Shown here: piece after piece, positions 54,148 through 63,623 of the stretch
Layout: every line of letters starts with the position of its first letter
Numbering within the stretch: position 1 is the first letter of the stretch
From: Tritrichomonas musculus
Lineage: Eukaryota; Parabasalia; Tritrichomonadida; Tritrichomonadidae
Length of the DNA stretch: 64,000 bases
Direction: 5' to 3'
NCBI GenBank assembly: GCA_039105265.1
Contig: JAPFFF010000002.1
Location: 1,426,001 to 1,490,000 of the forward strand
Program-made: the position numbers and the translations under genes
The notes under the pieces: generated by a model
The model's input: only the letters and a program-made list of their open reading frames with translations
Told to the model about the DNA's origin: nothing
The model's database searches: none

Positions 54148-56611
54148 ATACAGCAAGTGTTTTATCATCTATTATTGCAGTGATAACCCCCACAGTCATA
54201 CGTTTAATCTTTGATGTTATCGCAGTTTCACCACTAAGAATCTTCAATTTATTGTCTTCATTATCAATAAATACTTCATCTCCAATACCATAACAAGATG
54301 AATCATCAACTTTTACAAGATAATCACCATGTGAAGTGAAGGTAATACAATTATTTTTTTGGTCAATTCTAACACAAATACCAACATATTCTTTCCATGA
54401 ACCAGTAGTTTTGACACTGCAAATACAATCTGTTGTATCATTCACAGTTGAAGATATCCACGTATCACCATCATGTTTATAAACCTTACCAGTCATATAT
54501 ACTGGAGCTCCAATAACGAAATCATTTATTGAATTTACAGATGACTCGATTGGGGAGTAGTGGGTGATGGTTGTGTTTGATTTGTGTAAATTTGTTATTT
54601 TTGTATGTAAGGTTTGGTATAATTGTAATGATAGATTTGTTGATGTACACTTATTAGATGCCTTCATTAATAATACATCCATATTATCTATATTTCCATC
54701 GTTGTCAAATAAAACACTTTCAATTAAGTCATTCTTATTGATATAATCATTTAATGAACTCTTCAATGCAAAATTATCATTCACATATTTCACAGATGAA
54801 ATCATATTATCGTTCACAGGTTGGTTGCTGATTAATGTGATAGATGCATCATATATATTGGTTAGTGTATCGTCTGCGGCTCTCAATGAGACAATACGTG
54901 TAGCTACACGAATATCTATTGATTCGCTTGACTCACTACTTACTGATTTGTATATGAGATTTGCACCCTTTCGTCCAGAATAAGTATATTCAGCTTCTTC
55001 ATATGTTGTATCTTCGGCATTTCGTTTGAATTTTACGATTATATTTTTAGTTGTCAATACTCTTCTTATATATTCATCTGGGATTGCACAACCACTATCA
55101 TTCTGTATACATTGAATTGTGAATCGTTCTGGACTTTCATCAACAACATTCGAGTCTTTGATAAATGGTGATTCGATTTGTGCTCTAATGAAATTATATG
55201 CTATAGGATTATTATTTCTATGTGCTGCAATATACGATACATATACAATTTGTCCATCATCATGACGCCATATTATTCTATCAATGCGTTTGCCATTGCT
55301 ATCATACCTGTCCATGCTGTCATAAGTGCTAGTAGAACCATTTGGTTTAAATATTACATCAATATGCATTATATCATCATCTTGATTATCTCCCCAATTA
55401 ACATCAAATACCAAATGAACTCCAGCATTGGCTAGCTTAGGGGTAATATATGCACCGTCATATAAGTTTGCTGGATATGCAATATTCAATTCAGTGCCAT
55501 ATAATGTGGTACTCAACGCAGATTCATTAATCAAATCAGTTGGAATTGTTGGAATATCTGTTTTCAATGCATACTTATCTAATTCATAAGCCAATTCATC
55601 TTCATCAACAAACTTCTCATCAGCTTGTGCACTGGTATAATACGGTGTCAAATCAACATCTTTAATATCACTCTTCAGTGCAAAGTTATCATTTACATAT
55701 TTCACAGATGAAATCATATTATCGCTAACAGGTTGGTTGCTGATTAATGTGATAGATGCATCATAAATATTAGACAATGTATCATCCGCGGCTCTCAATG
55801 AAACAATATGGGTATTATAATTAATGTTTATTAATTCATTGCTTGTTGATTTGTAAATCATATTCAAACTTTTAAATAAACTGTATTCGTATTCAACTTC
55901 TTCATATGATGCATCATCAGCATTTCGTTTGAATTTGACGAAAATATTTTTAGTTGTGAATACTCTTCTTATATCATCATCAGGAACTACACAACCACTA
56001 TCATTCTGTATACATTGAATTGTGATTTGTTGGGAACCTTCATTAGTAATATTCTCAGTTTTTACAAATGGTGATTCAATTTGAGCTTTAATGATGTTGA
56101 TTAACCATTGAGTATTGCCACTTGAATTACACAACATAAATTCACCACGGTCATACCATACAATAGATAATCCATTATCTAACATCATTCTATACCCTCT
56201 CATATATTTTTCATAAGGCTTGAATATCAAATCAAAATGTTGAATATTGTTAATGTAATCCTTGTTAGAACCCCAATTAACATCAAATATCACATGTATA
56301 TCGGTTTCTGGTAAGTATGGTTTTACAAATATATAATCACGAACTGGATTCGGATATTCAATGTTCAATTCAGTGCCATACAACACAGTACTCAATGCAG
56401 ATTCATTAATCAAATCAGTTGGTATCTCAGGGATATCCTTCTTCAAAGCATAAGTGTTCGACACATATCTAGCCGAATAAGCGTTTTTGTCTGTTGGTTC
56501 GACAGTTTTGGTTATTGAACATGATAATATTTCAGGTGTTTCACCAGTTCCTGGATTGATTAATTCATGGGAGTTATACAGATACCAAAGACTAGAATCA
56601 CTTCCTTCCAT
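54137..56611 (-). CDS. Fibre-like protein of element D (824 aa)
   Basis: An 824-residue protein made of two similar modules of about 290 residues, each running from a LINESALST, LYGTELNI start to LISNQPVxDNMISSVKYVND. The modules are joined by fibre-type repeats (LTPYYTSAQADEKFVDEDEL, DKYALKTDIP). The C-terminal domain (GAPVYMTGKVYKHDGD, KEYVGICVRID, GDEVFIDNEDNKLK) matches that of B. DNA similarity to B's fibre region is far higher than for the polymerase genes, which points to exchange. Role inferred: trimeric receptor-binding fibre. It lies downstream of the base-protein gene, on the same strand. Confidence 0.7.
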   Translation of the reverse strand: MEGSDSSLWYLYNSHELINPGTGETPEILSCSITKTVEPTDKNAYSARYVSNTYALKKDIPEIPTDLINESALSTVLYGTELNIEYPNPVRDYIFVKPYLPETDIHVIFDVNWGSNKDYINNIQHFDLIFKPYEKYMRGYRMMLDNGLSIVWYDRGEFMLCNSSGNTQWLINIIKAQIESPFVKTENITNEGSQQITIQCIQNDSGCVVPDDDIRRVFTTKNIFVKFKRNADDASYEEVEYEYSLFKSLNMIYKSTSNELININYNTHIVSLRAADDTLSNIYDASITLISNQPVSDNMISSVKYVNDNFALKSDIKDVDLTPYYTSAQADEKFVDEDELAYELDKYALKTDIPTIPTDLINESALSTTLYGTELNIAYPANLYDGAYITPKLANAGVHLVFDVNWGDNQDDDIMHIDVIFKPNGSTSTYDSMDRYDSNGKRIDRIIWRHDDGQIVYVSYIAAHRNNNPIAYNFIRAQIESPFIKDSNVVDESPERFTIQCIQNDSGCAIPDEYIRRVLTTKNIIVKFKRNAEDTTYEEAEYTYSGRKGANLIYKSVSSESSESIDIRVATRIVSLRAADDTLTNIYDASITLISNQPVNDNMISSVKYVNDNFALKSSLNDYINKNDLIESVLFDNDGNIDNMDVLLMKASNKCTSTNLSLQLYQTLHTKITNLHKSNTTITHYSPIESSVNSINDFVIGAPVYMTGKVYKHDGDTWISSTVNDTTDCICSVKTTGSWKEYVGICVRIDQKNNCITFTSHGDYLVKVDDSSCYGIGDEVFIDNEDNKLKILSGETAITSKIKRMTVGVITAIIDDKTLAVFKY

Positions 56612-56698
56612 ACGCAGTATCTGAGAGGGTAGATTATCATCATCGTCATTGTACGAATAGTCTGCGTGTACATAATGGGCCGTATAGTAACTGTCTGA
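56612..56698. other. Short non-coding stretch between the fibre and fibre-base genes of D
   Basis: Eighty-seven bases with no clear gene. Minus-strand codons before the assigned fibre start are also open for a while (towards 56690), so the fibre protein may begin somewhat upstream of the ATG at 56611. No promoter motif of the shared type is obvious here, which would suit co-transcription with the base gene. Confidence 0.3.
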
Positions 56699-57547
56699 TT
56701 ATACAATATCCAACCCATATTGCTCAATCAGTATATGATATGGGTCGTAATCCAAATCAAGAATTGTATTATTGGCGATTGTGAATTGAATAGTTGTTTG
56801 TCCCTCAATAATCTCTGGGATTTCGCTTTTCACTTGCTCAATAATCTTTGGGAGGTCTTCTTTTGAAACATATTCTCTGGCACAAGAATCCAAAGCTGCT
56901 TGAAGACCTTCATTAGCTGCCATACTTGTTAAACACATTGATGCTTGAGCTGATAATGGTTTAACATCATCAGCCATCAATTTCTGAAACATTTCGTCTG
57001 ATAATTGGTCTCTTATGTTCAATTGCAACTCACTATTTTTGAGTACTTCTGGTATCTCTGACAAGTCTTCTTTTTTCGCGTACTCATCAAGATTCGTAAG
57101 CTTTGCATATGGTTCCAAAGCAGTTGTCAAAGCAGATTCATTAACCAAATCTGTAGGTATTTCAGGTATGTCAGTTGATAATGCAAAATTGTTAACAACG
57201 TAATCACGTAATGTATTAACAGCGTTTTGGATTTCTTCACTACTAGCATACTTTAATAATTCTTTATTGAATTCCTCTGTTTTCAAATAATCGAATAAAT
57301 CAGTTGTTTTCGCGTACTCATCAAGATTCGTAAGCTTTGCATACTCATCAAGATTCGTAAGCTTTGCGTAAGGTTTCAATAATTCTTTCAATTCCTCGGT
57401 ATTCAAGCTTGACCCCAAATTATTTCCGTTATTACACTTACACCCACATGAAGTGGCATATTGTTTTATGTATTCTATTATTAATTCATCTATTGTATTT
57501 ACCCTTTTGATACCACCTGCTTGCTCTATCGTAAACATTTTGAACAT
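56699..57547 (-). CDS. Fibre-base protein of element D (282 aa)
   Basis: A 282-residue protein. The N-terminus MFKMFTIEQAGGIKRVNTID, with IDELIIEYIKQYATS, matches the base protein of element B, so it is probably the capsid anchor. A CGCKCNNG cluster follows. Then comes a chain of short heptad-like repeats (PYAKLTNLDEYAKLTNLDEY, three or more copies), typical of fibre shafts, and IPEIPTDLVNESAL. An alternative start at MFTIEQ (57538) would match B exactly. It is divergent from the large gene at 57553, with 5-14 bases between starts. Confidence 0.65.
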   Translation of the reverse strand: MFKMFTIEQAGGIKRVNTIDELIIEYIKQYATSCGCKCNNGNNLGSSLNTEELKELLKPYAKLTNLDEYAKLTNLDEYAKTTDLFDYLKTEEFNKELLKYASSEEIQNAVNTLRDYVVNNFALSTDIPEIPTDLVNESALTTALEPYAKLTNLDEYAKKEDLSEIPEVLKNSELQLNIRDQLSDEMFQKLMADDVKPLSAQASMCLTSMAANEGLQAALDSCAREYVSKEDLPKIIEQVKSEIPEIIEGQTTIQFTIANNTILDLDYDPYHILIEQYGLDIV

Positions 57548-57552
57548 AATAA

Positions 57553-59937
57553 ATGACGTCAGATGTGGATGAACAATTAATAATGAATGAGGTGAAAAAG
57601 AAAGATTATCAAGATATGCTCATATTCATGTTCCAAAATAGTAAATCAGAGCAAATAAAAACAATAATACACAATATTATTGAGTATCTTAAGAATCCTC
57701 GTAACTATATCAAAGACGTGAAAGAAAAGCTAAAAGATATGCTTGATAAATATAACGCAAAGCCTAAAGGAAGTAAAAGACAAAAAAATGAATTAGCTAA
57801 AATACTTGATTCAAAAGCGAATTACTTTATTGATTTAACCAACTATCTGAAAGATAAAGAAAAGCCTGTTATTCCACATATTGAGGAAGAGGAGGAGCCC
57901 GACTTGGAAGGCCATTATTTTAGAAACAGAATTAATAAAGACATTGAATCACTTAGTAATTTATTTACACTTGATAGTAATCATATTAATGCTTTACACT
58001 TATTTTATTGTATTGCTGATGACTCAAAAAGGTATCCGTTATTTAATAAAAAAGATACTACACAGATTCAATTACTCGTTGTATCATTGACTGAAAACAT
58101 AGATTCACATAAAAACAATAAGATACCAGATAATATAAATAACCTAATGCAATTTGAGAAACAAAGAAGACAAACCAATATTGAAACAATGAGAAAGTTA
58201 GCTGATTCTAATCAAGAAGGTCAGCAATTATTAGATGCTTACAATAAATCTTCTACAATTGATGCTAACCAACTAGAAAGGTTTGGCTTATTAAATGAAG
58301 AGTTTACTGCTAAAAACCTTTATGGTTACTATAATAGGTCTATAAATCCTAAAGATGACTCCGATGTTAGAGTTAGGAATATCGCATTACAATTACATGA
58401 TGCAATAAGAGAAACAAACATATTTGAAGAAACAACTGAACCTAAAAACAAAAAGCAACTCAAACAATTAATAAAGTACCTTAATGAAAATGGAGATAGA
58501 GAAATATTTTTTAATATGAATAGTGATATAGAAGAGCAAAGTGATATAGAAGAGCAAAGTGAATCTGCGCCACAGGCGAGTCTTTCAAAGAAAGCCGAAC
58601 ATTTGCAAAGCAAAGTTGTTAAAGACAATTATCATGCAATTGACGTAAATCTAGAAGATGATAGTGAATCTTTATCCGACTATAAAACAATGTCGAAGCG
58701 TGTTTTTAGCACACCAACCAAAGAATATCTTAGAAGAAACAAACCAATTGAAGTTGAAGATGACCACACCAACTTTTCAGAACTATTGAACTCAAATATT
58801 GAAGCAACAAAAGGACCTGAAGTAAATGCTGCTGAATTCTTAAATGAATATATGAAGTCTATCCCAACAGGTAAACGTGCTGGTAAAACATTTGAAGCAT
58901 CACAAAAACGTATGAGCGACCTGTACATTTTCGAAAACAAACAAAGTATCGATGTTAGTAAATATCGAGGGGAATTATTTGATATTCTTATTAACGGTAA
59001 TTACCGTGTCAAGTTTTCACCTAAATGTGCTACAAGAGACGGAGCAGAAGCTTATTGCAAGAAAAGATTTGATAAAAATGGATATCCATTATATCGTTTA
59101 GTACCAGCTAGGCATGACACTAAAGACCCTCTCGGTAATCCAATTTGTGATTTAAACGGTGATAGAGTTGAAGATATTGTTATTGTTGATACCCGTGGTA
59201 AGCCTGTTATTATTAATGGATATCGTCTTGTTAAAGCCGACCCTTATAAGAAATTATGGCAAACCGAACGTATTGCTGGTAAAACAAATGATTCATTCGA
59301 AGTATGGCTTAAGAATCTTATGGGAGCTAAACGAACATGGGAATACACTCCAGAACAATGGAATGAAGGTAAGTTTAAACCTGAAATTGATAAGAAATTA
59401 GAAAAAGTAATAAACTCATATCAATCTGTTGGTTTATCCAAACCCAAAATCAGTACCAAAATTACTGCAAGAGGTTTGTGGAGTTCTATATTTTCAAAAA
59501 TATGGCAAACTGTTTTATACAATATATTTACTAATGAAGAATACAAAGATTTGGAACCATTAAAATGTATATTTAGTTATTTCAAAGTATGTACAGCCAT
59601 ATTTATTGCACGTTATGAATCTAAAGTGATGAAAGACCATGAACGCAATGATTGGAGTGATTGGGTTAAATATAAGAAATTACATCCAAAATCCGTAAAT
59701 GCTGAATTGGGTGTTATGATTCAAAAAGAATATAATGAAAGCATTAAAGCGACTATGCCAGTTGATGGAGAAATAAATAGTGATGGTGAAATATCAGGAG
59801 TATTACAAGAAATATTGGAGCAAACAAATGACCTCATCTTTAAGACTGGTCTTGGATTCACAGAAGATAAGAAAGACCAATATGCACAGTTAGCTCAAGC
59901 TATAATTGAAAATAAAGTAAGTACAGCAGTAGTATAG
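57553..59937 (+). CDS. Large conserved protein of element D (about 790 aa in view)
   Basis: Homologue of the element B gene at 36936. The N-terminal part is helical and charged; the conserved C-terminal half has INGNYRVKFSPKCATRDG, KDPLGN, DLNGDRVEDIVIVD and IINGYRLV, then GLWSSIFSKIWQTVLY. A palindromic module (about 58560-58620) lies within the disordered middle. The final codons are read in the end of element E, which begins at 59928. The family is unknown. Its conservation in two otherwise diverged elements, always divergent from a fibre-base gene, points to a core particle function. Confidence 0.65.
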   Translation: MTSDVDEQLIMNEVKKKDYQDMLIFMFQNSKSEQIKTIIHNIIEYLKNPRNYIKDVKEKLKDMLDKYNAKPKGSKRQKNELAKILDSKANYFIDLTNYLKDKEKPVIPHIEEEEEPDLEGHYFRNRINKDIESLSNLFTLDSNHINALHLFYCIADDSKRYPLFNKKDTTQIQLLVVSLTENIDSHKNNKIPDNINNLMQFEKQRRQTNIETMRKLADSNQEGQQLLDAYNKSSTIDANQLERFGLLNEEFTAKNLYGYYNRSINPKDDSDVRVRNIALQLHDAIRETNIFEETTEPKNKKQLKQLIKYLNENGDREIFFNMNSDIEEQSDIEEQSESAPQASLSKKAEHLQSKVVKDNYHAIDVNLEDDSESLSDYKTMSKRVFSTPTKEYLRRNKPIEVEDDHTNFSELLNSNIEATKGPEVNAAEFLNEYMKSIPTGKRAGKTFEASQKRMSDLYIFENKQSIDVSKYRGELFDILINGNYRVKFSPKCATRDGAEAYCKKRFDKNGYPLYRLVPARHDTKDPLGNPICDLNGDRVEDIVIVDTRGKPVIINGYRLVKADPYKKLWQTERIAGKTNDSFEVWLKNLMGAKRTWEYTPEQWNEGKFKPEIDKKLEKVINSYQSVGLSKPKISTKITARGLWSSIFSKIWQTVLYNIFTNEEYKDLEPLKCIFSYFKVCTAIFIARYESKVMKDHERNDWSDWVKYKKLHPKSVNAELGVMIQKEYNESIKATMPVDGEINSDGEISGVLQEILEQTNDLIFKTGLGFTEDKKDQYAQLAQAIIENKVSTAVV

Positions 59938-60160
59938 TATAGGCTGGGATTCATTCTTCACCCCAGCCTACACTGCTCGCCACCAAGCTCAGGTACGCCT
60001 TCGCTTGGGCCTCGCTACCCGGCCAAATACCCTCTGAAAACCTATCGTAAGTACACACTCTCTACTTTCACTATTCCACCAATGTCATTTCCAAGGTATG
60101 GAGTAGTTTTTGAGCTTTCTAATGGTGTTTTTTGAATTCTACACCCGAAAATACGATATT
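59928..60160. repeat. Left terminal repeat of element E
   Basis: About 233 bases: AGTAGTATAG terminus, hairpin with AGGCTGGG and CCCAGCCT arms, GC-richer stretch and an inner part. Matches 13808-14015 in reverse with a few mismatches and a short indel (around 60115-60130). Confidence 0.8.
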
Positions 60161-61190
60161 TCTTGTAAAGGCACGACCTCGAAATATTGAGTAGAAATTG
60201 AGTTAATATTTTCTCTCAAATATTTTTATGCCAGAAGTATATTTTTTTCTCTCAAATATTTTGAAAAGATTTTATAAAAATATTCTTAAAAAGTTAACTA
60301 GACACCAAGATATTTTAATATTATTTTTCACTTTTTGAATATAAATTTTTATTATTTTATTATAAATTTTAATTAATTTTTCAAAATTTTTGTTCCACTT
60401 TTTGAATTTAAATTTTTCAAACCGCCACATGCCGGCATATACCGTCACAGGCCGACATATAACGGAACATGCCGCCACTGTGGCATCCTAAAATTTTCAT
60501 GCCCAAAATTGAGAAATAAAATTTTTTCCTTTAAAATTATAATATTTGTGAAAGAAAATTTTATTAATAAATTGATAGATAAAATTTTTTATTATTTTTA
60601 CAAGGTTATGGTTATAATTTATTAAAATTAATTTTTATAAAAAATGTCGGACTTTCTATTTTTCGAACCATGTAACTTTCCACCAAATATTTCCATTGAG
60701 CTATGACCCCATACAAGAATATTTTTGGATGGTTTATTTTTAAAACTAAATTCTGAATATATTATTTGAGTTATTAGAATATATTTCAATATTTATTTGG
60801 TTTTATATTTATTCAAAATCGAGTTTCCATCTTTGTCTATGCGTGTGTCGTAATGGTTAAACTCCCTACCTAACATCCTAGGTTCGACATATATCCGGAA
60901 CGCATTTTTTCTGAGTTATGAGAAAGAGTGGACTTTGAGTGAAATCTGTGAAAACTTGGATTTGTGGCTAAGTTGTGAGTTGTTCGTTAACAATTATTCC
61001 GCAAACAAAAAACTTATTGAGTTAAGTTTCCATCTTCCTGATCGAGGCCATTAACTTCCCCTAGTTAACGGACGGCTCCTTTCAATAAGGATTTCATTTG
61101 GAGTAGATCTCTTTTATAAGTAATTCAGAAAAAGGCCTCTCAGGGTTGGTTTTTGCACTTTTGTTTTTATATTTTAATATTTTTATAAAA
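60161..61190. other. Leader of element E, with a 20-bp triplet repeat and a tRNA-like stretch
   Basis: About 1 kb without a gene, long for these compact elements. At 60421-60480 three 20-base units follow one another (ACCGCCACATGCCGGCATAT, then two variants). At about 60840-60893 GTCGTAATGGTTAAACTCCC and later GGTTCGA resemble the A and B boxes of a tRNA-derived SINE; the match is imperfect and no folded tRNA is claimed. The rest is AT-rich. A nested short repeat within E's leader would explain the length. Confidence 0.4.
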
Positions 61191-62516
61191 ATGTATCCAA
61201 CACTTAATCCCGCAGAAGAAACAACACCTATACCAATTGAATATGCTTACTTTTTAGAAGATGGAGAACAAGACCCAAGCAAACCTAATCGATATTACTT
61301 TAATTTTCCTCAAGAATGGTGTACTTCGAATAGAGGGGAATCAATTGTAGGCGTGAGAAGTATTTATTTAATGGCTCGAAGAAGAAAATTAGAATTTGAC
61401 TTTAGCATTCGAAAATATTTGAGGAAGGACTTTGATGAACTAAAGGCAAAGGAAGAAAAGGCAAAGGATAAAGATAAAGAAATAAATAATGACGAAATAT
61501 ATGACAAATTACCAAAAAAATCAAAAATAGAATTAACAATCCATGTTATATCTTGGTTATCGACTGATAATGATATGAGAAAAATATTTAGTGATATAAA
61601 TTACCAATTAGATGAAGTATTTAATACATATAATGAAGCATTCTTAAAAGATTGTGATGTAACAACTGATTCTTGGAAAGAAATATTGGAACAATATAAA
61701 GCTATCACTAAAGAATATATCAATCCATTATTTGGACGTTTCTATTTTGTGAAAGATGTGTTAACATTTCTATTTAATGCCCGAGAAAAGTATCAAGAAT
61801 ATAAAACAAAAATCGATAATTGGTTTAAAGAGCATGAAAAAAATATTATTCCACTCTTTCGCCAAGATAAGATTGATAGAAGCCGAAACGATTTTCAAAT
61901 GGATGGATATTATGATTATGATAAGAAAGCATTTATTGAAACCATTTTTTCACCACAGAACTTAGAAAAGAATACAATTTCCAAACCATCATTTATATAT
62001 ATGGCACCAGAGATAACAGATTATGAACCTACACCTACACCAACACCTACACCAACACCTACACCAAAACCAATACCAGGGGAAAATGATTTTGTCGAAT
62101 TAGGTCTATACTATGTTGATTTCAAGATTAATTTTAGAGAAAGTGATAGAACAGATTCTAACTATAAGAATACTGATTTTGCTGATTTATTTAATATAGG
62201 AGATAAACCATATCAAAATAATCCATATGACTTTAATAATAAATGGTGCAGAAGATTAGATTTTAAAAATATTTGGGATAGACATTCGTGTAAAGTATAT
62301 TCATCAATAGCTGAGCAATCAAATAAATATTATTTAGGCAATAGTCAAATATACTTCAGTCCTATCAAGTACTTCAAATTGAACTCAACTGATCAAAGAT
62401 TTTGGATAGAATTATATTCAGGGCGTCATAATAATATTCCTGTTCTGGTACCAAACAATGAATCATTTGTCATTGAAATGCAATTATTACCATTTAAGAA
62501 GATGCTTTACATTTAA
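61191..62516 (+). CDS. Candidate minor capsid protein of element E (441 aa)
   Basis: A protein beginning MYPTLNPAEETTPIPIEYAY; the first ATG in frame is at 61191, behind TATTTTTATAAAA. The N-terminal domain (NRYYFNFPQEW, GESIVGVRSIYLMARRRKLE) is shared with element C (23619). A charged helical middle, with a lysine-rich loop, leads to a Thr-Pro repeat (TPTPTPTPTPTPKP, about residues 280-296). The end is strand-rich: DQRFWIELYSGRHNNIPVLV, then NESFVIEMQLLPF. This jelly-roll-like tail, together with its place upstream of integrase and ATPase, supports a minor capsid role. The gene lies 11 bases before the integrase gene. Confidence 0.5.
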   Translation: MYPTLNPAEETTPIPIEYAYFLEDGEQDPSKPNRYYFNFPQEWCTSNRGESIVGVRSIYLMARRRKLEFDFSIRKYLRKDFDELKAKEEKAKDKDKEINNDEIYDKLPKKSKIELTIHVISWLSTDNDMRKIFSDINYQLDEVFNTYNEAFLKDCDVTTDSWKEILEQYKAITKEYINPLFGRFYFVKDVLTFLFNAREKYQEYKTKIDNWFKEHEKNIIPLFRQDKIDRSRNDFQMDGYYDYDKKAFIETIFSPQNLEKNTISKPSFIYMAPEITDYEPTPTPTPTPTPTPKPIPGENDFVELGLYYVDFKINFRESDRTDSNYKNTDFADLFNIGDKPYQNNPYDFNNKWCRRLDFKNIWDRHSCKVYSSIAEQSNKYYLGNSQIYFSPIKYFKLNSTDQRFWIELYSGRHNNIPVLVPNNESFVIEMQLLPFKKMLYI

Positions 62517-62527
62517 GACTAATTTAA

Positions 62528-63613
62528 ATGAACAAAAAGCATTTTAAGACAATTAATGAGCTTCATTCTTTTTTTCCTTGGAGATCTGCCTCTAAATTTG
62601 TTCCACTCGCAAAACGATATGGATTCACAGAAGAAGCCGCATTAGATTATTTAAGGAAGATAGTACATGATGTAAAGGTACCAAAGGCAAAGTTTATGAA
62701 TATCTATTCTAAACACTCTGGGGGATATCAAATGGACACATTCATCAATGATAAGACAAAGGATGGTCTCAACTATTTGATGCTAATTAATATTAACACA
62801 AGAAAAGCATATTGTTATCCAATGAAGGGGAAAGGTGCAAAAGAAGTAGTCAAGGCATTAAATAAATTTTTTGAGGACGAGCCAGATGTCTATTCGATAA
62901 CATCAGACCAGGATGCTGCTTACTTGTCCAATGATGTATTACAGTTGATGAAGACCAAAAATATTGTTTACACTACTACCGAGGATAATAATCATAATGT
63001 ACTAGGTATCATAAATAGGTTCATGAGAACGATCAGAGACATGGTAGGCGAGAACAGGTTCATTAATGAGAAAGAAATGGATAGTTTAATAGATTCATAC
63101 AACAATTCTCCCCACAGATCATTGGACTATAAGATACCAAACGAGATGACAGAGAAAGATGAAAAAGAATATGTAAAAACCAAGTCGCAAAACAATCCAT
63201 ATGACTTTAAGCCAAATGATAGAGTTAGAATTATTCAAGCCAAGGAGCCATTTTCGAAGCGCAGGAACAAGGTAAGCAAGGAAGCATATATAGTTGATTC
63301 AAAGGCTGGGAACCAATTTATAATTAAGTCCAAAGATGAGTCAATAGACAAACTCCCTGGTTATAGGTTAATCAAGACACAAAACAAAAATATTGCACAA
63401 ACACTTAAGGGAGGCAAGAGAGGTATTGTGGAGAAGATTATTTCTTATGATACAACAAAGAACAAATATAAAATTAAATACAGCGAAGGTACAGAAGACA
63501 TCATACCGGCTAAAAATTTACGAGAAGGTGCTCCAACAAAGCTATCTAATCTTGAAGTGGATTACTGGTCAAAGAAGAAAAATATACCCAATGGAATAAA
63601 AAAGAGGATTTAA
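62528..63613 (+). CDS. Retroviral-type (rve/DDE) integrase of element E
   Basis: A 361-residue integrase. A helical N-terminal domain (residues 1-55) precedes the catalytic core with YQMDTFIND, ITSDQDAAYLS and IINRFMRTIRDMVG, and YNNSPHRSLDYKIPNE closes the core. The C-terminal region contains a small strand-rich chromo- or Tudor-like stretch (GIVEKIISYDTTKNKYKIKY, then IPAKNLR), as in several Maverick integrases that recognise chromatin. It joins the element to target DNA. It lies between the minor-capsid and ATPase genes, with 10-11 base gaps, suggesting one transcription block. The sequence is only distantly related to the integrase of B. Confidence 0.88.
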   Translation: MNKKHFKTINELHSFFPWRSASKFVPLAKRYGFTEEAALDYLRKIVHDVKVPKAKFMNIYSKHSGGYQMDTFINDKTKDGLNYLMLININTRKAYCYPMKGKGAKEVVKALNKFFEDEPDVYSITSDQDAAYLSNDVLQLMKTKNIVYTTTEDNNHNVLGIINRFMRTIRDMVGENRFINEKEMDSLIDSYNNSPHRSLDYKIPNEMTEKDEKEYVKTKSQNNPYDFKPNDRVRIIQAKEPFSKRRNKVSKEAYIVDSKAGNQFIIKSKDESIDKLPGYRLIKTQNKNIAQTLKGGKRGIVEKIISYDTTKNKYKIKYSEGTEDIIPAKNLREGAPTKLSNLEVDYWSKKKNIPNGIKKRI

Positions 63614-63623
63614 CGAATATTAA

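Larger units (their letters stand above)
48736..59927. mobile_element. Maverick/Polinton element D (left part; interrupted by element E)
   Basis: Starts at 48736 with AGTAGTGTAGTATGTG and a hairpin (TCAGAT and ATCTGA arms), an end of the same design as the others. It carries a polymerase of the B type, a small conserved gene, fibre genes and the large conserved protein. Integrase, ATPase and capsid genes are not seen; if E inserted here, the rest of D should lie beyond E, outside the window. Coding sequences look mostly open, with the E insertion as the one obvious break. D is older than E and distinctly diverged from B in polymerase sequence. Confidence 0.72.

Noticed and set aside
60838-60905. 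Functional tRNA gene
   Set aside because: A-box and B-box are imperfect and no full cloverleaf could be drawn by eye.
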